30,267 nucleotides of DNA from a candidate division NPL-UPA2 bacterium (GTDB taxonomy: Bacteria > Bacillota > UBA994). The stretch covers positions 1-30,267 of the forward strand of contig QLUB01000003.1 in assembly GCA_018725205.1 (NCBI GenBank), given 5' to 3'. The notes beneath the pieces are model-generated. The model was not told the origin of the DNA and did not search any database. It saw only the letters and a program-made list of their open reading frames with translations. The number at the start of each line of letters is the position of its first letter. The first letter of the stretch is position 1. The position numbers and the translations under genes are program-made. This document shows positions 23,306-30,267 of this stretch, in pieces.

Positions 23306-25693
23306 TTGATCGAGAAGCTTTCTTTACAAGAGCTCAAAGCGACGCCAAGCGAACACATTTTTGCCTTTGAGACTACTGCCGAAGTACCGCCGCTTGAGGG
23401 CATTATCGGGCAAGACAGGGCGGCGAACGCCCTAGCCTTTGGCCTACGCATGACAGACGAAGGGTACAACATCTATCTGATGGGCATCACGGGTACAGGG
23501 CGGAACAGCTACACTAAGGCAATCGTCGCTGAACGCGCCAAAGAGCAGTTGACCCCAAGCGACTGGTGTTACGTCTACGATTTCGAACATCCGGACAGCC
23601 CTCTGGCAATAGCCTTTGCTCCGGGGTCAGGCGCGCTGTTCAAAGAGGGCGTAGAGACCTTTATTGCCCGTATTAGAGAGGATGTCCCCAAAGCCTTTGA
23701 AAGCGACGAGTTCCGAAACATGCGCAGTGAAGCGGTCCAGCAGTTTCAGAGCCAGTCCGTGGCCGTCCTAGAAAAGCTCAGTGCGCTCGCTAAGTCGCAG
23801 GAACTGCTTTTTAAGCCTACCGGCAAGGGCTACGTAACCGTCCCTACCCTTGACGGTCAGCCTCTAAACGAGCAACGTCTGCAGGAGCTTGACGCGGCGA
23901 CATTAGAGCGCATCAACCAGCGTATACAGAGCTACCAAAAAGACGCCGAGCCCCTGTTTGAGGAGCTCGGAGCGCTAGAGCGCGAGGTGCAGGAAAAGCT
24001 GCAGGCACTAGAGCGCAAGGCAGGCGCATCGATTGTTTCCCCTCTACTTGACGCTATTCGTAAAAAGTTCGAAGTAAACGAAGCCGCACAAAACTATCTA
24101 ACCCAACTCGAGCAAGATATATACAAGCACCTGCGCCACTTCTATTCCGACGACGGGCAGCAAGAGGAAGACAAGGCAGTTGCCGCTATGCGCGCCCAAG
24201 GCAAAGAAGGATGGGAGATAAAGTACAAAGTAAACCTGTTCGTCGACAACGGCCACATCCAAGGCGCCCCGGTAGTCTTCGAAACGAACTCCAGCTACTA
24301 CAATCTCTTTGGGATGATCGAGTTTCAGCCCAGCATGGGCACGCTCATCACCAATTTAACCAAGGTGAAGGCAGGCTCGCTGCATCGCGCTAACGGCGGC
24401 TATCTCATTTTGCAGGCCGAAGACCTCTTTAGCAACGCCCACTCCTGGAAAGCCTTAAAACGCGCCGTGAAAAACAGGCAAGCAAGGGTGGAGAACATAC
24501 CTGACGGCAGCAGCGGCGTCATTACGGGGCTTAAGCCACAGGCAATCCCGCTTGACGTCAAAGTAATACTGATTGGGAGCTACGAAATCTACATGCTCCT
24601 TTACCGACATGACGAAGACTTCCGCAAACTGTTTAAGATTAAAGTAGATTTTGAAACCGAAATGGCGCGCCAAGACGAAAACATCATGAAGATGGCGGCC
24701 TTTATCAGCCGACATTGCCGCGACCGAGGACTCAGGAATTTTCACCGCGGCGCGGTAGCGGCGGTTATCGACTACAGCTCACGCCTTGCGGACAACCAAA
24801 ACAAGCTCAGCACGCGCTTTAACGATATCGTGGAGCTCCTAGCGGAGGCAAATTCCTGGGCAGCTTTGGAGAAAGCTACACTTGTGGAAGAGCGGCATAT
24901 CACTAAAGCACTCTACGAAAAGCGCTATCGCGCCGATAAATATGAGCAGAAGGTTCATGAGCTCTTTGCCGACGGTACATATCTAATGGATGTACAGGGC
25001 CTGGCGGTTGGACAGATCAACGGTCTCGCTGTGCTAAACATGGGCGACTATTCCTTCGGCAAACCCGCGCGCATTACCGTCAACACCTTTACCGGCAAGA
25101 AGGGCGTTATCAACATCGAGAAAGAAGCGCAGTTAAGCGGGCGGATACACAACAAGGGCGTGTTAATCATTGGCGGCTACTTAGGGGCTAAGTTTGCGCA
25201 AAGGTTTCCGCTCACTTTGACCGCCACGCTGTGTTTTGAGCAGTCCTATGACGGCGTGGACGGAGACAGCGCCTCGAGTACCGAGCTCTACGCTTTGCTG
25301 TCAAGCCTCGCCGACGTTCCGATTAAGCAAGGAATTGCCGTAACAGGCTCTGTTAACCAGAAAGGTGAGATTCAGCCGATTGGCGGCGTCAACGAGAAAA
25401 TCGAGGGGTTCTACCGCTTGTGCTCAAAGCAAGGGCTGACCGGCGAACAAGGTGTGCTTATCCCCGCCCAAAACAAGCGACAACTCATGTTGCACAGCGA
25501 AGTGCTGGAGGCCGTTAAGGCAGGGCGCTTTCACATCTACGCTGTGCGGACCATCGAAGAGGGCATAGAGGTTTTGACCGGCATGCCCGCAGGCGAGCGG
25601 GACAGCACAGGCGAGTACACAGAAGGCTCTATCTTTAGGTTGGTAGAGCAGAAGCTCGCACAATTTTACCAACAGGCGTTAAAGGAAGAATAA
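23306..25693 (+). CDS. LonC/LonB-type protease (Lon-related, AAA_32 family)
   Basis: This 795-residue protein has a Lon-related N-terminal region, an AAA+ module and a C-terminal Lon protease domain. The proposed catalytic pair is S655 (DGDSASSTELYALLSSL) and K698 (GGVNEKIEGF), 43 residues apart as in E. coli Lon. The P-loop reads GITGTGRNS (60-68), with Arg66 in place of the usual Lys, so ATP use may be weak or absent, as described for LonC proteins. A long helical region with coiled-coil character spans about 190-300. It starts at TTG 23306 with GAGGAG 7 nt upstream. No membrane segment is evident, so it is probably cytoplasmic. The substrate is unknown. Confidence 0.85.
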   Translation: MIEKLSLQELKATPSEHIFAFETTAEVPPLEGIIGQDRAANALAFGLRMTDEGYNIYLMGITGTGRNSYTKAIVAERAKEQLTPSDWCYVYDFEHPDSPLAIAFAPGSGALFKEGVETFIARIREDVPKAFESDEFRNMRSEAVQQFQSQSVAVLEKLSALAKSQELLFKPTGKGYVTVPTLDGQPLNEQRLQELDAATLERINQRIQSYQKDAEPLFEELGALEREVQEKLQALERKAGASIVSPLLDAIRKKFEVNEAAQNYLTQLEQDIYKHLRHFYSDDGQQEEDKAVAAMRAQGKEGWEIKYKVNLFVDNGHIQGAPVVFETNSSYYNLFGMIEFQPSMGTLITNLTKVKAGSLHRANGGYLILQAEDLFSNAHSWKALKRAVKNRQARVENIPDGSSGVITGLKPQAIPLDVKVILIGSYEIYMLLYRHDEDFRKLFKIKVDFETEMARQDENIMKMAAFISRHCRDRGLRNFHRGAVAAVIDYSSRLADNQNKLSTRFNDIVELLAEANSWAALEKATLVEERHITKALYEKRYRADKYEQKVHELFADGTYLMDVQGLAVGQINGLAVLNMGDYSFGKPARITVNTFTGKKGVINIEKEAQLSGRIHNKGVLIIGGYLGAKFAQRFPLTLTATLCFEQSYDGVDGDSASSTELYALLSSLADVPIKQGIAVTGSVNQKGEIQPIGGVNEKIEGFYRLCSKQGLTGEQGVLIPAQNKRQLMLHSEVLEAVKAGRFHIYAVRTIEEGIEVLTGMPAGERDSTGEYTEGSIFRLVEQKLAQFYQQALKEE

Positions 25694-25709
25694 GCGTGCC
25701 GCGCTCGCT

Positions 25710-27632
25710 TTACTCGCGCGTGCGGGGTGTTTTGGTCCACGCGGTAGGATGCCTTCCCATCGCTTTCAGCACCATGGCTACACCTACATTGCCATACCAC
25801 GTCAAAGGGCGGCCGGTCCGGTCAATATGGGCGTAGTATCGGTAGAAGGCATAAAACGTGAAGCTAACGTACACCAGACTCAAGACATTAAGTAGCATGC
25901 GGTAAACGCTCGGCAGCACACTAGGGTCAGCGTTGCCGGTCAAGTACAGCACCAGCATGACGGGCGGCAACAGCGTCACTGCTTGGTAGAATGTCCATTC
26001 CACAGGGCCTTTCAGAGCCAGCTGGCGTAGCAACCGAAGCTTGCGGGCTTTGCACACCTCGGCGGAGCCCGCGGCGGAGCCCTCGGAGGAGCGGACCTTA
26101 TCTAAGACCTGCAAGTGACCGGTACCCCAGCGCAGTCGCTGTCTAAAGAAAGACTTGAAGTGCGGCGGCGTTTGCTCGCTACTGGCGTAAGGCAGGTAGT
26201 CCGGCCAAGCGCCTGTGGTGAGGTAGGCACGAGTGCCCAGTTCTAGGTCTTCAGTGAGGATTTGATGGTCGTAACCCTTAAGCTCTACGAGGAGGTCGTA
26301 ATCCACATACAAATTTGTACCCCCCGCGAAGGGCAGTCGACGAAAGACTACGGGCAAATACCAGTCATGGGCTATAGCCTGATACAGAGAGGCGATCTTG
26401 CTAAACGGCCCCATCTCATAGAAATTGCGCACTTGAAAAACAGGGCCCTGCCAAATGGCAGTACCGCTATCAGTAAGCTTTTTGTGCGCCACATACAGAA
26501 GAACATCGCGCCCGGGACGGCTTTCCGCATCGTAGAAGCCGCAGATGGTGGTCTTGTCGGAAACACTCCGCGCGAGGGCGTAGTTTAGCGCACGCCCTTT
26601 CGTCGAAGGGACAGCCGCGCCTGTCAGCTGCCCGGGATACTGCCCATCGTAATCAAAGGGAACGGAAGTATGCTTGAGTACAGGGCAACACAAACCGATT
26701 TCCTGCTGCACACGGGCCAGCACGTCTTGCGTGGTCGGGAAACAATATGCGTAAATCTCCAGAGCCACTTCCTCTCCCTCTCCCCGGCTTAACATCTCCC
26801 GCAGGCGAGTCACCAAATCCGCAGCAATAAGGGTGGTAAAGCTCGACAGCAAGTCCTGTGTCACGCGATGATTGGCTTTGGTAGTGAAAGTAATTACGGA
26901 ACGCAGCAAGCGTTCATCTCGTTCACCGCACATTCTCGCAAAGGCCGCGACCACCGGGAGCGTCAGGCAAAGATAGTTAGGGTACAGACGAGCAATCTCC
27001 TTGTCATCGCAGTCTGGGAAGGCCCGCCGGAGCAAGCAAAAAACTCTGCCGATGCTTAGGCGGCCGCGCGCAGCGATCAAATCCCCTGCCAACGTAGCGA
27101 TGATGTCCCAGCAGCGCCATGTATCGCCTTGTGTTAACACCAGTGGGGTAAGCCAAGCGTGGTCGCGCAGATCGCGCGTGCGATACTCTCGCAGGGCCAT
27201 TTCACTTAGCACTCCGAGCGTAAGTACGCGGACATCAGTACGTCTAGCTTCCTGCGGAATCTTGCCGCCCATAAAGGCCAACGTTTCCCGTACGACGATA
27301 GGGCGCAGGCGCGCACCTTCTAGAGCTTCTTTCTCGTCGGTCACCACTATGATTTCGTAGGCTGTTTTGGGATAATTAAGCGCAAGCATGTGTCTAACGG
27401 TCTTCTCAATGACTTGCGCTTCGTTGCGGGCAGGGACTAAAATAGAGAAGAAAGGTACTTCCTTGCCTTTCTTCTCGGCCAGTGCGAGAATGCCCGCCTG
27501 GTTTAGCGTCGGTCGGGCACGCCAGTAACGTCCCTCGCTGTACCGCTTCCACAAGAAGAAGCGGCAAAACATGAGAAAGAGCACGACATACATGGCTACA
27601 GCAACTAAGTAGATGGTTTGCGGTGTGGTCAA
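25710..27632 (-). CDS. membrane glycosyltransferase (GT2) with a large insertion in the catalytic domain
   Basis: Residue numbers count from the GTG at 27644. The protein has an N-terminal membrane helix (about 9-31), then a GT2 nucleotide-binding start FFSILVPARNEAQVIEKTV (65-83) and EIIVVTDEKE (97-106). The GT2 fold resumes at STKGRALNYAL (347-357) and GFYDAES (369-375). Next come TEDLELG (464-470) and QRLRWGTG (502-509), the QxxRW motif of processive or large-substrate GT2 enzymes. Three C-terminal membrane helices lie at about 552-630. Residues 107-322 are a mostly helical stretch I cannot assign. The start is a GTG at 27644, or more likely TTG 27632, which has GAGGTG 9 nt upstream. It faces the origin and converges with the protease gene. 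Product and acceptor unknown. Confidence 0.8.
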   Translation of the reverse strand: MTTPQTIYLVAVAMYVVLFLMFCRFFLWKRYSEGRYWRARPTLNQAGILALAEKKGKEVPFFSILVPARNEAQVIEKTVRHMLALNYPKTAYEIIVVTDEKEALEGARLRPIVVRETLAFMGGKIPQEARRTDVRVLTLGVLSEMALREYRTRDLRDHAWLTPLVLTQGDTWRCWDIIATLAGDLIAARGRLSIGRVFCLLRRAFPDCDDKEIARLYPNYLCLTLPVVAAFARMCGERDERLLRSVITFTTKANHRVTQDLLSSFTTLIAADLVTRLREMLSRGEGEEVALEIYAYCFPTTQDVLARVQQEIGLCCPVLKHTSVPFDYDGQYPGQLTGAAVPSTKGRALNYALARSVSDKTTICGFYDAESRPGRDVLLYVAHKKLTDSGTAIWQGPVFQVRNFYEMGPFSKIASLYQAIAHDWYLPVVFRRLPFAGGTNLYVDYDLLVELKGYDHQILTEDLELGTRAYLTTGAWPDYLPYASSEQTPPHFKSFFRQRLRWGTGHLQVLDKVRSSEGSAAGSAEVCKARKLRLLRQLALKGPVEWTFYQAVTLLPPVMLVLYLTGNADPSVLPSVYRMLLNVLSLVYVSFTFYAFYRYYAHIDRTGRPLTWYGNVGVAMVLKAMGRHPTAWTKTPRTRE

Positions 27633-27726
27633 AATCGTCTTCACCTCGGCGCACTATTCTCCGTCAATAGTGTGTACCGCCATAAAGACGTTATCCGACA
27701 ACGTTGATGGAAAGGGATGGTTATTA

Positions 27727-28689
27727 GTGACTGCGCCTTCACCGGTCATTCGCCGCTCCGATGTGCTAACCGCCCGCCAGGTGTTAGGCTCACGCGCGAC
27801 CCGTACCCCGCTCATCTTGGCCGAAGCTGCCAGCGACATCCTAGAAGCGCGCATTTACCTTAAGCTTGAATGCCACCAACGGACAGGAGCGTTCAAATAC
27901 AGGGGTGCGTTGTATGCGGCCACCATGTTGCTTAAAGGCCAGGGAGGCGAGTTGATCACCGCCTCAAGTGGCAACCACGCCCTTGGCGTATGTATGGCTG
28001 CCGCTGAACTTGGTGTTAGGGCCACCGTCGTCATGCCGGCAACCGCGCCTTTAGTAAAAATAGAACGCGCCAGGGCCTTAGGTGGAGAAGTCATCCTCCA
28101 CGGCAAAGTATACGACGAGGCTCGCGCACATGCTGAGGAACTGGTCCGCTCACGGCAGGCGGTTTTCCTCCCTAGCTTCGACCATCCGCTGATCATGGCG
28201 GCTCAAGGCACGGTAGTGCTTGAGATAGAAGAAGAACTACCCACCCTTGATATGCTTGTAGTCCCGATAGGGGGCGGCGGTCTGTTAGCCGGAGCGCTGG
28301 CAGCGAGGCCGGACCTAGCCGTATGGGGTGTACAAGCGATGGGGGCAGACTCCTTCGCGCGTTCTTTGGCTGCCGGGTGTCGCGTGTCTATCCCACGCAC
28401 TTCCACCTTTGCCGACGGCATAGCTCTGCTCGCCCCGGGAGAGCTGCCACTAACCCAAGCCCTTGCCAATCCTCCAGAGGTGGCAGTAGTCAGCGATGAT
28501 GAAATTCTAGCCGCCATGCGCCACTTGCTACTCTACGAACGGGTAGTCGCAGAACCGGCAAGCGCGGCGGCATTGGCGGCTCTGCTCACCGGCAAGATCC
28601 CCATTCGCGGGAGGACGGTGGCAGTGGTAATTACCGGAGGGAACGTGATGCCAGAGGTTATCTCTGCGGCACTGCGCGGCAGCTTATAA
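27727..28689 (+). CDS. threonine/serine dehydratase-like PLP enzyme
   Basis: This 320-residue fold-type II PLP enzyme resembles catabolic threonine dehydratase (TdcB/IlvA N-terminal domain), which deaminates threonine or serine to a 2-oxo acid. The PLP lysine is K57 in RTGAFKYRGAL, SSGNHALG matches the substrate-binding loop and GGGGLLAG the phosphate-binding loop. It has no C-terminal ACT regulatory domain, so it is not the feedback-controlled biosynthetic IlvA; a serine or threo-3-hydroxyaspartate racemase/dehydratase is another possibility. The GTG at 27727 has a GGGATGG stretch just upstream and gives normal length. The open frame from 27613 overlaps the divergent glycosyltransferase and is unlikely. 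Confidence 0.85.
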   Translation: MTAPSPVIRRSDVLTARQVLGSRATRTPLILAEAASDILEARIYLKLECHQRTGAFKYRGALYAATMLLKGQGGELITASSGNHALGVCMAAAELGVRATVVMPATAPLVKIERARALGGEVILHGKVYDEARAHAEELVRSRQAVFLPSFDHPLIMAAQGTVVLEIEEELPTLDMLVVPIGGGGLLAGALAARPDLAVWGVQAMGADSFARSLAAGCRVSIPRTSTFADGIALLAPGELPLTQALANPPEVAVVSDDEILAAMRHLLLYERVVAEPASAAALAALLTGKIPIRGRTVAVVITGGNVMPEVISAALRGSL

Positions 28690-28708
28690 TACACAAGGGG
28701 GCTACGAT

Positions 28709-29209
28709 TTGAACTATCTTACGGCTACGGAGTTCTCCGTAATTATGGTTTTGCTCCTAGCGATTTTTGCCATCGGGTTGTCAACGCACGCAATCCGCGA
28801 GTTTCGGGCAGTGCGGCGCATGTACCGCACGTTTATGACTGGCACAACTGGGGGGAATCTTGAGACGTTGCTTATGACCTTAGGGGAGCGCACGGCGCGC
28901 CTAGAGGGAGACGGCCTGTCGCAGGCGAGGCTGCTGCGCGAGATTGAGCAAAGGCTGCCTCTGGCCGTACAGCAAGTGGGGCTAGTGCGATTTAACGCCT
29001 ATAGCGATACGGGGGGCGAGCTGAGCTTTGCTCTCGCTTTGCTGGATGCGTCGGGTAGCGGCGTAGTAATTAGCTCCCTCTACGGCAGAGCGGATGCACG
29101 CGTTTACGCCAAGCCCTTTAACGAAGGGCAGTCGACCTTCCCATTGAGTAGCGAAGAGATATCAGCCGTTGCACAAGCGAGGTCTAAGGCTAAATCTAAA
29201 AAAATGTAA
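28709..29209 (+). CDS. DUF4446 family membrane-anchored protein
   Basis: This 166-residue protein has one N-terminal transmembrane helix (about 8-28), then a coiled region and the DUF4446 core: QVGLVRFNAYSDTGGELSFA followed by DASGSGVVISSLYGR and ARVYAKPF. The tail is basic (KAKSKKM). The function is unknown. In many clostridial genomes such genes lie near parB. It starts at TTG 28709 with AAGGGGG 7 nt upstream, 19 bp after the dehydratase stop, and the M23 peptidase follows. Confidence 0.85.
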   Translation: MNYLTATEFSVIMVLLLAIFAIGLSTHAIREFRAVRRMYRTFMTGTTGGNLETLLMTLGERTARLEGDGLSQARLLREIEQRLPLAVQQVGLVRFNAYSDTGGELSFALALLDASGSGVVISSLYGRADARVYAKPFNEGQSTFPLSSEEISAVAQARSKAKSKKM

Positions 29210-29230
29210 TCAAACTGTGATTTTCGGGAG

Positions 29231-29254
29231 GATTCGCGATACGAGTGGCGAATC
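29231..29254 (+). repeat. 7-bp hairpin upstream of the M23 peptidase gene
   Basis: GATTCGC (29231-29237) and GCGAATC (29248-29254) pair perfectly around a 10-nt loop. It lies between a GGGAGG (29226-29231) and the GAGAGGAG that precedes the preferred start, so it could affect which start codon is used. It has no U tract. Confidence 0.4.
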
Positions 29255-29286
29255 ATACTTCCTACGATAAGAGAGGAGTGGTGGTA

Positions 29287-30234
29287 TTGCACCCTAAACC
29301 AAAGGGTCCAAGTTCTGGGCTAGGGCAAGAATTCACCATTATGATTATCCCCCACTGCCACGAGGAGCCGTATGCGTTTCGATTGTCACAGCGGTGGGTG
29401 CAATGGACGGGCATCGCCCTCATTGTGCTTTTGCTTAGCTCCATTAGTCTGGTGTACTCGTTGCGCCAGACCAAACTGCAATTAGCCACTTACCATGGCC
29501 TTTTAGCGGAAAATCGCCAACAACAGGAGCATATTTTATTTCTCGCGCGGCAGACTACAGAGCTCCAGGGGCAACTAGCCGAGATTCAAGCGCTTGATAA
29601 TTCCATTCGCACCATGATGAGGCTTACCCCTGCATCTGTCACAGCGGCGGTAGCACGCCCCACAGAAAATCCCGGCACGGCGCGTGAGGCGCGACTTAGC
29701 CTCCTTAACCGAGGAACCAGTTTAGCCGCCACGATTTTACGCACGCAGCAGAACATCGAGGAAATTAAAGAAGCCATTCCTGAGACCGAAGAGAGCTTGC
29801 AGGACCTCGAACGCAAGGTGGAGTTGCAGCGCCGACGCGAAGCAGCCACTCCATCGCTTTGGCCGACCAGCGGCGACGTAACCTCAGGCTTTGGGCGCAG
29901 GCGCTCGCCATTTGGCGGTTCCTGGGAACATCACGAAGGCGTCGATATAGCAGCCCCGCGCGGCACCTCAGTTTTTGCCGCCGCCAACGGGATTGTGCGT
30001 GTCGCCGGTTGGAACGGCGGATACGGCAATGTCGTCTTTATCGACCACGGGTTTGGCATGAGTACGGTTTACGCCCATTTGCACCGCATTAGTGTGCGTG
30101 TCGGACAGCAGGTAACCAAAGGGCAGCAAGTAGGTTTGGTGGGCAGCACAGGCCGCTCTACCGCCCCACACCTCCACTATGAAGTCCGCGTGAATGGGCA
30201 GGCCGTTAACCCCCTGCGGTTCCTGCCAGAATAG
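29287..30234 (+). CDS. M23-family (LytM) peptidase, membrane-anchored with coiled coil
   Basis: This protein of about 315 residues is a predicted cell-wall endopeptidase or an activator of one. A short cytoplasmic segment (EFTIMIIPHCHEEPYAFRL) precedes a membrane helix (about 40-60). A coiled-coil region follows (about 65-190), then the LytM domain with zinc ligands H216 and D220 (HEGVD) and HLH at 295-297 (HLHYEV). All ligands are intact, so it could be active. The start TTG 29287 is chosen because AGAGGAG lies 8 nt upstream; the GTG at 29245 would add 14 residues. Confidence 0.85.
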   Translation: MHPKPKGPSSGLGQEFTIMIIPHCHEEPYAFRLSQRWVQWTGIALIVLLLSSISLVYSLRQTKLQLATYHGLLAENRQQQEHILFLARQTTELQGQLAEIQALDNSIRTMMRLTPASVTAAVARPTENPGTAREARLSLLNRGTSLAATILRTQQNIEEIKEAIPETEESLQDLERKVELQRRREAATPSLWPTSGDVTSGFGRRRSPFGGSWEHHEGVDIAAPRGTSVFAAANGIVRVAGWNGGYGNVVFIDHGFGMSTVYAHLHRISVRVGQQVTKGQQVGLVGSTGRSTAPHLHYEVRVNGQAVNPLRFLPE

Positions 30235-30245
30235 GAATGAAGACT

Positions 30246-30259
30246 GTGTCCCGAGACAC
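30246..30259. repeat. short palindrome at the window end
   Basis: GTGTC (30246-30250) and GACAC (30255-30259) are complementary around CCGA, immediately after the M23 gene. It may be part of a longer element cut by the window edge. No gene is visible in the last 33 bp. Confidence 0.2.
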
Positions 30260-30267
30260 CGGTTAAT

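Overview
The window is the chromosomal replication-origin region of a bacterium in the Bacillota (Firmicutes), most likely a clostridia-like lineage with moderately high G+C. Evidence: the gene order rpmH-rnpA-yidD-yidC-jag-mnmE-mnmG-rsmG-noc-parA-parB on one side and dnaA-dnaN-rlbA-recF-remB-gyrB-gyrA on the other is the classic Firmicutes oriC neighbourhood. It also carries a Noc nucleoid-occlusion protein, a RemB-type regulator and two parS sites. The species cannot be named from this sequence.

Layout. Left of about 12.4 kb every gene runs leftward, away from the origin. First come the L34/RNase P/membrane-insertion operon, the tRNA/rRNA modification genes (mnmE, mnmG, rsmG) and the segregation genes (noc, parA, parB). 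They are followed by a cysteine-desulfurase-like aminotransferase, a DUF554 membrane protein, an FmdB-type zinc ribbon, and a two-gene [2Fe-2S]/FAD amine-dehydrogenase-like module. The left edge cuts an IS607-family element whose MerR-like recombinase gene overlaps the end of the FAD oxidoreductase. From 12.8 kb rightward the genes run rightward: dnaA, dnaN, rlbA, recF, remB, gyrB, gyrA, a small CPHC thioredoxin-like protein, lysA, a LonC-type protease, a threonine-dehydratase-like enzyme, a DUF4446 protein and an M23 peptidase. The one exception is a membrane glycosyltransferase at 25.7-27.6 kb, which faces the origin.

Origin. DnaA boxes lie both in the 475-bp rpmH-dnaA gap and in the 248-bp dnaA-dnaN gap. 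The second gap ends in a DnaA box, a short GC-rich spacer, a run of DnaA-trio-like CTA/TTA triplets and AT-rich DNA, which matches the basal unwinding system described for Bacillus subtilis. The rpmH-dnaA gap also has a cluster of TGTCGAA-like sites, including a tandem pair at 10-bp spacing. These look like Spo0A boxes and hint that initiation could be coupled to a sporulation regulator.

Most of the window is conserved housekeeping DNA and I found no clearly new multigene system. The observations most worth checking are the possible 0A boxes and paired inverted DnaA boxes at the origin, the glycosyltransferase whose catalytic domain is split by about 215 unassigned residues, the IS607 junction, a dispersed repeat found inside the coding ends of both fmdB and lysA, and Gly at GyrA position 83.
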